Shown here: piece after piece, positions 51,957 to 61,214 of the stretch
Layout of the letters: each line of letters begins with the position of its first letter
Numbering within the stretch: position 1 is the first letter of the stretch
Assembly: GCF_028656955.1 (NCBI RefSeq)
Contig: NZ_JAMDGY010000104.1
Location: 1 to 64,000 of the forward strand
Reading direction: 5' to 3'
Length of the DNA stretch: 64,000 nucleotides
Source of the DNA: Pseudomonas fontis
GTDB lineage: Bacteria > Pseudomonadota > Gammaproteobacteria > Pseudomonadales > Pseudomonadaceae
Translations under genes and position numbers: made by a program
Notes under the pieces: model-generated
Told to the model about the DNA's origin: nothing
Database searches by the model: none
What the model saw: the letters and a program-made list of their open reading frames with translations, nothing else

Positions 51957-52879
51957 GCACCCTTGGCTTTACACAGGTCGACAGGGCCCAACTGGCCCTG
52001 CAACAGCAACTCGACCACTGTCGCAGGCACTATCCGTTTGCTGGAGGGCTGGCGACCCTGAGCCTTGAACCACGCCCTGCCAGCGTGGATTGCAGCCTGT
52101 GGGTCGAATGGCGTGGTGTGGCGTTGAAACTGCACTGCCACAGCGTACTGCTGGCGGCCTGGCTCTCACCGAACCTGCAGGAAGCGGCGTTTTCCAGCCT
52201 GCCCTGTGCGCTGCAATTGGCATTGCTGCAGCGCGTGGCAGGGGTGCTGCCCGACCTGATCTGCTCTCACATCGAGCGCTCCCGAGCGGACGTAACAGAG
52301 TACAACCTGTGCCTGACCCTCACTGACGACGGCCGCCGTCTCCCCCTGTGGATCGAAGGCGACGGCCCTTCTCTACTTAAACAGTTGCCAGCAAGGCCAC
52401 CGAGCGAATGGCATCCGCTAACGCTGCAACTGTCCCTGCAATGGCCCTCGCTACAACTGCCCTGCGCGCAACTTCGCACACTCGCTTGCGGCGACATTCT
52501 GTTGTTCGCACCGGCAACCCTGCTTGACGGCAAGCTCTTCGGTTACCTGCAAGGTCGCCGGTGGGCCGAATTGACCCTGAACAACGCTGAACTGGAAATC
52601 ATCACCATGCTCGACAATGCGCTGGCTGAGCCTGCATACGACCTCACCGACCTCAACCAGCTGGAGGTCCAGGTCGGCTTCGAGGTCGGCCGCCAATCCC
52701 TTGACCTGCATACCTTGGCCAGCCTGGGCCCTGGCTCACTGATCGACCTGGCAGCGCCCCTCAACGGCGAAGTGCGTATTCTGGTCAACCAGCGCTGTAT
52801 CGGCAGCGGCGAGCTGGTCAACATCCAGGATCGGCTCGGCGTGCGCATCCTGCGATTGCTGCCAGGCAGCCCTGCATGA
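51953..52879 (+). CDS. sctQ: T3SS cytoplasmic-ring protein SctQ (PscQ)
   Basis: This protein of about 308 aa has a C-terminal SPOA domain (LTDLNQLEVQVGFEVGRQSLDLHTLASLGPGSLIDLAAPLNGEVRILVNQRCIGSGELVNI), which forms the sorting platform with SctK and SctL. ATG at 51953 makes an ATGA junction with sctP. Internal start sites that make a separate C-terminal form exist in some relatives; I could not decide that here. Confidence 0.92.
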   Translation: MSTLGFTQVDRAQLALQQQLDHCRRHYPFAGGLATLSLEPRPASVDCSLWVEWRGVALKLHCHSVLLAAWLSPNLQEAAFSSLPCALQLALLQRVAGVLPDLICSHIERSRADVTEYNLCLTLTDDGRRLPLWIEGDGPSLLKQLPARPPSEWHPLTLQLSLQWPSLQLPCAQLRTLACGDILLFAPATLLDGKLFGYLQGRRWAELTLNNAELEIITMLDNALAEPAYDLTDLNQLEVQVGFEVGRQSLDLHTLASLGPGSLIDLAAPLNGEVRILVNQRCIGSGELVNIQDRLGVRILRLLPGSPA

Positions 52880-53535
52880 TCCAGTTGCCCGACGAGCTCA
52901 GCCTGATCCTGGGCCTGGCGCTACTGGCCTTGCTGCCATTCATTGCGGTAATGAGCACCTCGTTCATCAAGATCACCGTGGTCTTTGCGCTCCTGCGCAA
53001 CGCCCTGGGCGTCCAGCAGATCCCGCCGAACATGGCCATGTATGGCCTGGCGATCATTCTCAGCATCTACGTGATGGCGCCAACCGGGTTCTCCACCTAT
53101 GACTACCTGCGCACCCATGAGGTGAAGCTGAGCAACGCCGAATCGGTGGAGGGCTTCCTCGACGAAGGTATTGCGCCCTACCGCGACTTTCTCAAACGCC
53201 AGATCAACCCGCGCGAACAGGCCTTCTTCCTTGATGGCACGAAAAAGCTGTGGCCCGCGGAGTACGCGGACAGAATCGATGGCGACAGCCTGCTGATCCT
53301 GTTGCCGGCCTTCACCGTCAGCGAACTGACCCGGGCCTTCGAAATCGGCTTCCTGATCTACCTGCCATTTATCGCCATCGACCTGATCATCTCCAACATC
53401 CTGCTGGCAATGGGCATGATGATGGTCTCGCCGATGACCATCTCGCTGCCGTTCAAGCTGCTGCTGTTTGTCCTGCTTGATGGCTGGGCGCGGCTCACCC
53501 ACGGGCTGCTGCTCAGCTACGGGATAAGCGCATGA
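52876..53535 (+). CDS. sctR: T3SS export-gate protein SctR (PscR)
   Basis: This 219-aa protein has about four membrane helices and the conserved PFIAVMSTSFIKITVVFALLRNALGVQQIPPNMAMYGLAIIL start and AFEIGFLIYLPFIAIDLIISNILLAMGM end of the FliP/SctR family. It forms the pentameric core of the export gate. ATGA overlaps join it to sctQ and sctS. Confidence 0.96.
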   Translation: MIQLPDELSLILGLALLALLPFIAVMSTSFIKITVVFALLRNALGVQQIPPNMAMYGLAIILSIYVMAPTGFSTYDYLRTHEVKLSNAESVEGFLDEGIAPYRDFLKRQINPREQAFFLDGTKKLWPAEYADRIDGDSLLILLPAFTVSELTRAFEIGFLIYLPFIAIDLIISNILLAMGMMMVSPMTISLPFKLLLFVLLDGWARLTHGLLLSYGISA

Positions 53536-53798
53536 ACAGCGCCGAGATACTCCACTTGACCGGGCAATGCCTGTGGCTGGTGTTGGTCCTGTCGCTACCG
53601 ACGGTACTGATGGCCGCCGCCGTCGGCACCCTGGTGTCATTGGTACAGGCCCTGACCCAGATCCAGGAGCAGACGCTGGGTTTTGTCGCCAAGCTGGTCG
53701 CCGTGGTCATCACCCTGTTCGTCACGGCCGGCTGGATGGGCACCGAGCTCTATGGCTATGCCGACCTGGTGCTGACGAGAATCCCAGGGGTGCGATGA
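53532..53798 (+). CDS. sctS: T3SS export-gate protein SctS (PscS)
   Basis: This 88-aa protein has two membrane helices and the FliQ/SctS motif LPTVLMAAAVGTLVSLVQALTQIQEQTLGFVAKLVAV. It wraps the SctR-SctT export gate. It overlaps both neighbours by 4 nt. Confidence 0.95.
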   Translation: MNSAEILHLTGQCLWLVLVLSLPTVLMAAAVGTLVSLVQALTQIQEQTLGFVAKLVAVVITLFVTAGWMGTELYGYADLVLTRIPGVR

Positions 53799-54583
53799 AC
53801 ATTCAGGACCTGCAACACTTGCTGCTCACCTACAGCCTGATTTTGCCGCGGCTGCTCAGTTGCTTTGTGGTGCTGCCCATTCTTGGCAAACAGAACCTGG
53901 GGGGCGGGCTGATCCGCAACGGCGTGGCCTGCTCGCTGGCACTGTTCATCTACCCCAGCGTTGCCGGTACCTTGCCGCCGCTCATCAGCGGCCTGGAATT
54001 GGCGCTGCTGATCGGCAAGGAAGTGCTGCTGGGCCTGCTGATCGGCTTCATTGCCAGTGTGCCGTTCTGGGCCATCGAAGCCACCGGTTTCATCATCGAC
54101 AACCAGCGTGGCGCCGCCATGGCCTCCACCCTGAACCCCATGCTTGGCAGCCAGACCAGCCCGACCGGCCTGCTCCTGACACAGACCCTGATCACCTTGT
54201 TCTTTACTGGTGGCGCCTTCCTGACCCTGCTCGGGGCCTTGTTCCAAAGCTATGCCAGCTGGCCTGTCGGCACCTTTTTTCCGCATGTCGGCAGCCAATG
54301 GGTGAATTTTTTCTATGACCAGTTCACTCACTTGCTGCGTTTGTGCGTCCTGCTGGCTGCGCCGCTGATGATCGCCATGTTTCTTGCCGAATTCGGCCTG
54401 GCGTTGGTCAGCCGCTTTGCCCCCTCGCTCAACGTGTTCATCCTGTCAATGCCGATCAAGAGCCTGGTCGCCAGCCTGCTGCTGGTGTTGTACGTCAACA
54501 TCCTCATGGGCCTGGCTTATGACCATGTATTGAACGCACTGAACCCGGTCCTGCTGCTGACACCCATACTGGCCGCCCCATGA
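53795..54583 (+). CDS. sctT: T3SS export-gate protein SctT (PscT)
   Basis: This 262-aa protein is of FliR/SctT type with about six membrane helices (LPRLLSCFVVLPILGKQ; GLIRNGVACSLALFIYPSV). ATG at 53795 overlaps the sctS stop; a longer frame open upstream is rejected as it lies in sctS. It completes the SctRST core complex. Confidence 0.94.
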   Translation: MNIQDLQHLLLTYSLILPRLLSCFVVLPILGKQNLGGGLIRNGVACSLALFIYPSVAGTLPPLISGLELALLIGKEVLLGLLIGFIASVPFWAIEATGFIIDNQRGAAMASTLNPMLGSQTSPTGLLLTQTLITLFFTGGAFLTLLGALFQSYASWPVGTFFPHVGSQWVNFFYDQFTHLLRLCVLLAAPLMIAMFLAEFGLALVSRFAPSLNVFILSMPIKSLVASLLLVLYVNILMGLAYDHVLNALNPVLLLTPILAAP

Positions 54584-55626
54584 GCGCAGAAAAGAGCCAG
54601 CCACCCACAGACAAGAAACTGCGCGATGCGCGGCGCAAAGGCCAGGTCGCCAAGAGCAAGGAGGTCGTCTCGACGCTGTTGATCATCGCGATGGTGGCAA
54701 TGATCATGGGGCTGTCCGATTACTACATGACGCACTTCGGCGAGCTGATGTTGTTGCCTGCCGCGTATGTGCACTTGCCGTTTGGCCAGGCACTGCATTT
54801 GATGGTCGACAGCCTGCTGCGCGAAGCGATCTACCTGTGCCTGCCGCTAATGATAATGGCGGTGCTGGTGGCCATCTTCAGCCACCTCATGCAGAGCGGC
54901 TTTCTGTTCAGCGGCGAACCGATAAAGCCGGACATCAAGAAGATCAACCCGGTGGAGGGCATGAAGAAGATTTTCTCGGTCAAGAACCTGATCGACTTCA
55001 TCAAGTCGATCTTGAAGGTGGCCTTGCTCACCGTGCTGGTCTGGTCGACGCTGAAAAACGATCTGAAAACACTGTTACTGCTGCCCTACTCGGGCCTTGG
55101 CAGCATCGCGGCGGTTACCGGGCAACTGGTGCACTACCTGATGATGATGTGCGCCGCCGGCTTTCTGCTGATTTCGGCTATCGACTACGCGCTTGAGCGT
55201 TTTCAGCACCACAAGCAACTGCGCATGAGCAAGGATGAAGTCAAACGCGAACACAAGGAAATGGACGGCAGCCCGGAGATCAAGGCGCAGCGCCGGCAGT
55301 TGCACCGGGAGCTGCAAAGCGGCTCGATGCGCGCTGACGTGAAGCGCTCGTCGGTGATCGTCACCAACCCGACGCATATTGCCGTGGGCATTCGCTACCA
55401 GCCTGGTGAAACGCCGCTGCCCCTGGTCACCTTGATGTACACCGATGCCCTGGCCTTGCGGGTGAGGCAGATCGCGCAGGAAGAAGGCATACCGGTGCTT
55501 GAGCGCGTACCGCTGGCGCGCGCCCTGCACAGCGACGGCTTGGTCGACCAGTACATTCCCGCAGAACTGATCGAACCGACCGCCGAGGTACTGCGTTGGT
55601 TGCATAGCCAGCAGAAACAGGGTTAG
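54580..55626 (+). CDS. sctU: T3SS switch protein SctU (PscU)
   Basis: This 348-aa protein has four membrane helices and a cytoplasmic domain with the self-cleaving NPTH motif (SSVIVTNPTHIAVGIRY), whose cleavage sets the switch from early to later substrates. It starts KSQPPTDKKLRDARRKGQVAKSKEV, as in the FlhB/YscU family. It ends the sctN-U operon, only 22 nt from the convergent DUF4041 gene, with no clear terminator between. Confidence 0.96.
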   Translation: MSAEKSQPPTDKKLRDARRKGQVAKSKEVVSTLLIIAMVAMIMGLSDYYMTHFGELMLLPAAYVHLPFGQALHLMVDSLLREAIYLCLPLMIMAVLVAIFSHLMQSGFLFSGEPIKPDIKKINPVEGMKKIFSVKNLIDFIKSILKVALLTVLVWSTLKNDLKTLLLLPYSGLGSIAAVTGQLVHYLMMMCAAGFLLISAIDYALERFQHHKQLRMSKDEVKREHKEMDGSPEIKAQRRQLHRELQSGSMRADVKRSSVIVTNPTHIAVGIRYQPGETPLPLVTLMYTDALALRVRQIAQEEGIPVLERVPLARALHSDGLVDQYIPAELIEPTAEVLRWLHSQQKQG

Positions 55627-55648
55627 TCCTTAGCCCTATGTGCTTCAT

Positions 55649-57343
55649 TTACGCCGAAGCAAAGGCCTCCTCGTCTTCGGATTGCTCGATCGCAGCTTCC
55701 ACCTCAAGCTGATGACGCGTCCATTCTGCTGCAATGGCCGGGTTCTCGAGGATCTGCTGTTCGATGCGTTGGGTTTCCTTGAACTCAAGCGCCTTGGCGC
55801 TCATGGTCCATTGCGTTTCAACACCCAATTCTTCCAGCTCGGCTCGGATGGCTGGCAATCCGATGCGGAAGAATTCTTTACGTGGGTTTACCTTGTTTAC
55901 CTGCTCTCGCAGGAAGTGCCGGTGAAGCCTTTTCTCCAGCCCAGGTGCATCGTCGCTGAAAATCATGGCGTGCACGTCGAACTCGAACGGGACACTTGCA
56001 TCGCCGAGTTCACGCACGCGATCCTGCGGTTCCAAACGACGTGTCATGCCGATTTTAAAGACCTGCTCACCAAATGAGCCGATATTGGAAATGACATACA
56101 CATGGCCAGCTCGAGTCTGCTGAGCCATGGAAAGCGCACGTTGGTTTTTCTCTTCAGCGGCCTGCAGTTGCTCCTGCAGCAATGCCAAGCGCTCTTCAAA
56201 CTCGGCGCGCTCGGCAGCGCTGGCGGCGGCCACTTGCTCCTGGGCTTTTTCAAGGGCTTTGCGCAAGTTGGCTTCTTCTTTGGCCGCCTCTTTGATGGCC
56301 CGCTCAAACTCGCGACGGGCCTTCTCTTCCTCGCGGATTTTTTCGCGAAGCTGACGTTGCTCCTCACGTTCCTGGTCTTTGAGCAGTTTCGCAGTCACAG
56401 CCCAGCGCAGCTCTTCCAACCGCGAGTGCAAATACTCTTCGTTGATCCGGGCATTGCGAAATGGAGCACCGTTAAGGTTTACCAACGCCGCAGCGTCGCG
56501 AATCTCCTGTTCAAGCTTGCCGTGGTTGTCCGACTTGGAACGAGAAAGGACTGAGTCGACCTTGCCGTTGAATGCATCGACGACAAATCGAACAGCGATC
56601 TCACGCCGATTCGCTTCGACATAATCACAAGCAGCAGCCCTTCCCGACTTGACCATCAAACGCGTGTAGTCCCGCGCTGCTTTGAGCTTCTGACCGGCTT
56701 CAGTGAAGCCGAATTCTTCCGCCAGGTCATCCAGGAGGTTGTAGGTCGGAACGATGTAGGCATCGCCATATCCTTCCACAACATTCTTCATGGCCTGAGC
56801 GGCATCAGCGTAATGCTTGGCCTTGCCCATTGCGGCCAAGGCATCTCCAGCCACCTGCTCGGCGCGCGCCTGAGCATCAGCAACAATTTTGCCGGCATCC
56901 GCAACAGCCTGCTGCAGGCGACTTTCAGCTTGCTCCACCTTCGCCTGGGCCTGCTGCAACAGGCGATCACGCTCCACTTTGGTCTTGCCGAGCATTTGAG
57001 TTGATTCGGCCTCGGCCTGTGCAATAGCCTGCTTTAGTCGGGCGTCGGCTTGAGTCACTTTGGACTGAGCCTGTTGCAGAAGCTGGTTACGCTCCGAGTT
57101 TGCCTGCGAAAGAATCCGTGCAGCTTCTGCCTCAGCATCCACGATGTCCTTAAAGCGCTCCAACTCCTTCAGTGCTTGCTCAAGCTGTTGCCGAAGAGTA
57201 GCAAGCCCTTCTTCAGTGGTTCTCAGATCGTTCTGCCGGGCAGCCAACTCTGTCTTGAGCTGGTTGATCTGCCCTTTTGCTCTAACGCTATTAATCAGAA
57301 AAACGACAGCAGTAATGCCTGCGATTAATGCCAGAAACTCCAT
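55649..57343 (-). CDS. membrane-anchored coiled-coil DUF4041/GIY-YIG protein
   Basis: This 564-aa protein starts with a membrane helix (FLALIAGITAVVFLINSV), then long coiled coils (about 25-160 and 320-400) around a DUF4041-like central domain (about 200-320). It ends in a T5orf172/Mug113-type GIY-YIG nuclease-like domain (GHVYVISN...FKIGMTRR...DRVRELGDASVPF...LEKRLHRHF) and a charged tail. The GIY-YIG-like residues (Tyr, KIG, Arg, Glu) appear kept. Relatives lie in phage and island settings. It is not part of the T3SS; substrate and role are unknown. Confidence 0.75.
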   Translation of the reverse strand: MEFLALIAGITAVVFLINSVRAKGQINQLKTELAARQNDLRTTEEGLATLRQQLEQALKELERFKDIVDAEAEAARILSQANSERNQLLQQAQSKVTQADARLKQAIAQAEAESTQMLGKTKVERDRLLQQAQAKVEQAESRLQQAVADAGKIVADAQARAEQVAGDALAAMGKAKHYADAAQAMKNVVEGYGDAYIVPTYNLLDDLAEEFGFTEAGQKLKAARDYTRLMVKSGRAAACDYVEANRREIAVRFVVDAFNGKVDSVLSRSKSDNHGKLEQEIRDAAALVNLNGAPFRNARINEEYLHSRLEELRWAVTAKLLKDQEREEQRQLREKIREEEKARREFERAIKEAAKEEANLRKALEKAQEQVAAASAAERAEFEERLALLQEQLQAAEEKNQRALSMAQQTRAGHVYVISNIGSFGEQVFKIGMTRRLEPQDRVRELGDASVPFEFDVHAMIFSDDAPGLEKRLHRHFLREQVNKVNPRKEFFRIGLPAIRAELEELGVETQWTMSAKALEFKETQRIEQQILENPAIAAEWTRHQLEVEAAIEQSEDEEAFASA

Positions 57344-57532
57344 GAGCGGCTATCCATGTCCAGAAAAACCATGGATCGTACATGGCTATCACGGCCAGCC
57401 GCCATACTCTTTGGCTGAACCCTATCCAAGCGAAACATGGCAAATTGGAACCACCCCCCACCTTTACCCTACACTGCGCCCCTCTCACGCTTTGAAATCG
57501 GCAGGTGCCGGTACGTGAATAAGGAGATTCTG

Positions 57533-58981
57533 GTGTTTTTCAATGCTCGCCGTTGTTTCGCTTTGAGCGCTATCACGCTTGCCTCCCTCAGCCTCACCGG
57601 GTGCTTCAGCGAGGAAATCGACACTCGCCAAACCCAGGAAATCCAGGGGTTGGTGTACAAAGTCCACGCGGATGACCCGTTCACCGGCCGGGTGCTCAAC
57701 TACCCCATGTCGGTACTGGGGCTGTTCAGCGTTGGCTCGTGCGCAGTCGACTTCAAGAAAGGCCTGCCTGACGGGGAAATGCGCTGCTCCGACAATGCCG
57801 GCGTATTGCTCGGAGTCGGTGAGTTCAAGGCCGGCAAGCGCGACGGCAAGGAAGAGAAATTCGACGCCAAAACAGGCAAGAAGACCGCCGAAGGCAACTG
57901 GAAGAAAGGTGTCCAGGACGGCCTGCAGGAGCAGTTCAACCCGCAGAGCGGTGAACGCATTCTTGAAGTGCACTACACCGCCGGCAAGAAAGACGGTCGC
58001 GAACGTGCCTGGGACGGTCAAGGTAAAGAGCTGATTGCCGACCTTGAGTGGGAAAACGGCGTACAGAGCGGTTTCGACAATCGCGGCACACAACATCGCA
58101 CCTACCTCAACGGTAAATACCACGGGCTGCAAAAAGAGTTCGGCATTGATGGCAACCGCTTCTTCGTTGCGTACGAACAGAACTACGCGAACGGTGAACT
58201 TCACGGCACCCAGAAGCGCATCAATGCCAAAGGCAACGTGACCGAGCTGAGTGAGTTCGAACACGGGAACCTGCGAGCGCGTACCGTCGATGAATACAGC
58301 TACGGCGGCCAGCATATTCACCATGTCAGCCGTCTGGCCATCAAGGCAGACGTGAATGAATTCATCGCCAGCGACCTGAGCAACGATGGCCTGGAGCAAT
58401 ACTGGGACAACAATGGCCATCTGATCCGCGAGCTGGTGTGGAACAAAGGCAAACTCGTCAGCGCCGTTGCCTCGACATGGGTGGGCGACCAGCAAGTCGG
58501 CCAATACCAAGGGGTGGCGCGCGGTGGGGATGAGCATCAGGATGACGTGACCAAGCACGGTCAAGAACGAATTTTCGACCGCAACGGTGAACTGCAAGCG
58601 GTGGTGGTCTGGAACACGGGCGAGGTAACCCATACCCTGGTCGCGCTTCCTGCGGATCGCCGTAGCCAGTACCCCGGCAAGATGGCCCTGCTCAACCCCA
58701 ACTGGGGCTGGGGCAACCCGGTGCAGGAAATCCCGGATTTCGATACAGCCAGCCGCTACGATGGCGGTGGCTACGCGATTGACCACATCACCATCGTCGA
58801 TATCCCGGCCCCGGGGCAGGCGATTCAAATGCAGCCTGCAAAGCCCCAGGCTGTCGCCGCAGCCGCCAGCAATAGCCTGGACAATTGCGTGCAGCAACGG
58901 GTCGATGCGGTGCATGCAGAAAATCCAGACGCCTTGATACGCTCAGACATGATTGAAGAGTTTGAGCAGGACTGTCAGTAA
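57533..58981 (+). CDS. MORN-variant repeat lipoprotein
   Basis: This protein of about 482 aa starts at GTG 57533, with AAGGAG 6 nt before, and has lipobox SLTGC near residue 23. Repeats of G-x-x-x-G-x-(W/E) MORN-variant/YwqK type fill the body (LPDGEMRC; KDGRERAWDGQGKELIADLEWENGVQSG; NGKYHGLQKEFG; NGELHGTQKRINAKG). The C-terminal part is less regular. YwqK-type repeats occur in antitoxins and surface lipoproteins; no partner toxin is beside it. A strong terminator follows. Confidence 0.75.
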   Translation: MFFNARRCFALSAITLASLSLTGCFSEEIDTRQTQEIQGLVYKVHADDPFTGRVLNYPMSVLGLFSVGSCAVDFKKGLPDGEMRCSDNAGVLLGVGEFKAGKRDGKEEKFDAKTGKKTAEGNWKKGVQDGLQEQFNPQSGERILEVHYTAGKKDGRERAWDGQGKELIADLEWENGVQSGFDNRGTQHRTYLNGKYHGLQKEFGIDGNRFFVAYEQNYANGELHGTQKRINAKGNVTELSEFEHGNLRARTVDEYSYGGQHIHHVSRLAIKADVNEFIASDLSNDGLEQYWDNNGHLIRELVWNKGKLVSAVASTWVGDQQVGQYQGVARGGDEHQDDVTKHGQERIFDRNGELQAVVVWNTGEVTHTLVALPADRRSQYPGKMALLNPNWGWGNPVQEIPDFDTASRYDGGGYAIDHITIVDIPAPGQAIQMQPAKPQAVAAAASNSLDNCVQQRVDAVHAENPDALIRSDMIEEFEQDCQ

Positions 58982-58992
58982 GGCCGTCGTCA

Positions 58993-59020
58993 GGGGCATC
59001 TGCTGGATGCCCCTTTTTTT
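58993..59020 (+). terminator. intrinsic terminator of the MORN lipoprotein gene
   Basis: GGGGCATC-TGCTG-GATGCCCC followed by seven T residues, starting 12 nt after the stop codon. A classical rho-independent terminator on the plus strand. Confidence 0.92.
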
Positions 59021-59133
59021 GAGCAAAAAACGTTTCATCTGGAGTTTTTTTGCCTCAAACCATCATAGACATTGCCGCCACGAGCTATTTCTGCACAATG
59101 ATCCACACCAGAAACTGACTCGAAGGCCTACTG

Positions 59134-59703
59134 ATGGATCTTACGCCCCAGGATGAACGACTTATCAAGGCCCTGGCCTTGGCCATCGTCAATCGCCCGC
59201 GCGCGACCCTCAAGGAACTGGCCGAGGCCGCCGGCGTCAGCAAGGCCACCCTGCACCGCTTCTGCGGCACCCGCGACAACCTCGTGCACATCATGGAAAC
59301 CCATGGCGAGGCCGCACTCAATCGCATCGTCGTCGACACCGACCTGCCCAACGCCGACCCGCTGACCACACTGCGCAGCCTGATCAACGAACACATGGCC
59401 CACCGCGAGCTGATGGCGTTCCTGCTGTTCCAGTACCGGCCCGACACCGTCGGCCCCGAAGGTGACACCGGGCGCTGGCAGTCCTATATCAAAGCCCTGG
59501 ACGCGTTCTTTCTGCGCGGCCAGCAACAGGGCGCGTTTCGCATCGATATTACCGCTGCGGTGTTCTCGGAAATTTTCCTGACCATGATCTTCGCCATGGT
59601 CGATGCCGAGCGCCGCGGCCGCGCCGCCAGCGCCAACTCGATCACCGTGCTGGAGCAGATGTTCCTGCACGGCGCCCTGGTACCCAAAGTCGACAACGTC
59701 TGA
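59134..59703 (+). CDS. TetR/AcrR-family transcriptional regulator
   Basis: This 189-aa protein has an N-terminal TetR helix-turn-helix (ATLKELAEAAGVSKATLHRFCGTRDNLVHIM) and a helical ligand-binding region. It converges with an RND efflux operon, so it may repress that pump, although TetR repressors of such pumps are usually divergent from them. No operator was identified. The ATG at 59134 gives the usual length. Confidence 0.88.
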   Translation: MDLTPQDERLIKALALAIVNRPRATLKELAEAAGVSKATLHRFCGTRDNLVHIMETHGEAALNRIVVDTDLPNADPLTTLRSLINEHMAHRELMAFLLFQYRPDTVGPEGDTGRWQSYIKALDAFFLRGQQQGAFRIDITAAVFSEIFLTMIFAMVDAERRGRAASANSITVLEQMFLHGALVPKVDNV

Positions 59704-59710
59704 ACTACAA

Positions 59711-59747
59711 GCAAAAAAAGCCCCGCGCCCAATAAGGTACGCGGGGC
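59711..59747 (-). terminator. intrinsic terminator of the RND efflux operon
   Basis: On the minus strand GCCCCGCG-N12-CGCGGGGC followed by a run of seven T residues. It ends transcripts of the outer-membrane channel gene; on the plus strand no T-tract follows. Confidence 0.9.
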
Positions 59748-59789
59748 CAATAAGGTTGGATGCGCCAACCCGGATAACGCTGCCCTGCC

Positions 59790-61214
59790 CTATTTACTGG
59801 CAACCTGAGCCGACCAGCCCCCGCCGAGTGAACGGAACAGGTCCACCAGCGCAATCTGGCGCTGGGTGCTGATGTCGATGGCCGCCGACTGGTTGACGAA
59901 GTGGCTGCGCTGCGCATCAAGGTAACGCAGATGGCTGTCCACCCCGCCCTCGTAGCGCGCCTTGGCCAACTTCAACGACTCGCTGCTGGTGGCTGCCAAC
60001 GCCAAACGCGCAGCCTCCTCCCGACGCAACGTGTCGGTGGCCGCCAAGGCGTCCGCAACTTCGCGAAATGCGCTCTGCACCGTGCCTTCATACCCCGCCA
60101 CGGCAGAATCCTTGCGCGCTTCGGCCAGGCTCAGGCCGGCACGGTTGCGACCGCCATCAAACAGCGGCACCGACAACGTCGGCATGAAGCTCCAGGAGCG
60201 CGAGCCGCCATCGAACAACCCGGACATCTGCGCGCTGGAGGTGCCGAAGCTCCCAGTCAGGGTGATCCGCGGGAAGAACGCGGCGCGGGCGGCGCCAATA
60301 TCGGCGTTGCGCGCGCGCAGGCGGTGCTCGGCCGCAAGGATGTCCGGGCGACGCTCGATCAGCTCCGAAGGCGTGCCTGGGGCGATGTCCTGCAACAGTG
60401 TTGGCCGGGCCTGCAGCGTATGCGGGAGGGTCTTCGCCGCATCGGCGCTGCCCAGCAGCAAGACCAGTGCGTTGTAGGCCTGCTGCTTCTGGCGCAGATT
60501 GCTTTCCAGCTCGGCACGCGACTGTTCGACCAGCCCCGCTGCTTCCTGATAATCCAGCGCCGTGGCCGTGCCGGAAGTACGCCGCTGGCTGATCAAGCTC
60601 AACGAACTGTCGCGGCTGGCCAGGGTCTGCTCAGTCAACGCCAGGCGGCGCTGGGCGCCGTCGTGCACCAGGTAGGCCTGGCTGACTTCGGCAATCAGCG
60701 CGATGCGCGCGGCACGGGCGCCGGCTTCGCTGGCCAGGTACTCCTGCAACGCCGAATCGCTGAGGTTTTTCACCCGGCCGAACAGGTCCAGCTCGTACTC
60801 CGGCAACGACAGGCCGACCTGATAAGTGCTCGCCACCTCGGAGCGGCCGCCGTTGGCCAGCTCGCCCGGCAAGCGTTGGCGATTGCCTGAGGTGCCGGCA
60901 TTCAGGCCGGGCACCCGGTCCGCGCGCTGGATACGGTACTGCGCCCGCGCTTGCTCGATGTCCAGCAACGACTGGCGTAGCGAGCGGTTGTTCTCCAGCG
61001 CAGTGCTGACCAACCGGCGCAGTTGCGCATCCACAATAAACTGCTGCCAATCCAGCGCCTCGCTGGCGAGCGCTTGCTGCGCGGGCGCACCCTCCCAGCG
61101 CTCGGCCACAGGTGCAGCCGGCCGCTCATAGGTCGGTGCCATGCTGCAGCCGCCGAGCGCCAGGGCGATCAGCAGCATCGGCACGGGGAAAACGGTATTA
61201 GCCATGATCATCAC
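59790..61214 (-). CDS. RND efflux outer-membrane lipoprotein (OprM/NodT family)
   Basis: This 474-aa outer-membrane factor has a lipoprotein signal with lipobox ALGGC and two OEP repeats (LRRLVSTALENNRSLRQSLLDIEQARAQYRIQRADRVPGL; IERRPDILAAEHRLRARNADIGAARAAFFPRITLTGSFG), as in OprM. It forms the trimeric channel that joins the periplasmic adaptor. It overlaps the pump gene by 4 nt. Confidence 0.93.
   Translation of the reverse strand: MMIMANTVFPVPMLLIALALGGCSMAPTYERPAAPVAERWEGAPAQQALASEALDWQQFIVDAQLRRLVSTALENNRSLRQSLLDIEQARAQYRIQRADRVPGLNAGTSGNRQRLPGELANGGRSEVASTYQVGLSLPEYELDLFGRVKNLSDSALQEYLASEAGARAARIALIAEVSQAYLVHDGAQRRLALTEQTLASRDSSLSLISQRRTSGTATALDYQEAAGLVEQSRAELESNLRQKQQAYNALVLLLGSADAAKTLPHTLQARPTLLQDIAPGTPSELIERRPDILAAEHRLRARNADIGAARAAFFPRITLTGSFGTSSAQMSGLFDGGSRSWSFMPTLSVPLFDGGRNRAGLSLAEARKDSAVAGYEGTVQSAFREVADALAATDTLRREEAARLALAATSSESLKLAKARYEGGVDSHLRYLDAQRSHFVNQSAAIDISTQRQIALVDLFRSLGGGWSAQVASK

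Noticed and set aside
57485..58915. 476-aa open frame on the minus strand
   Set aside because: Antisense to the MORN lipoprotein gene, which has a signal, a ribosome-binding site and a terminator.
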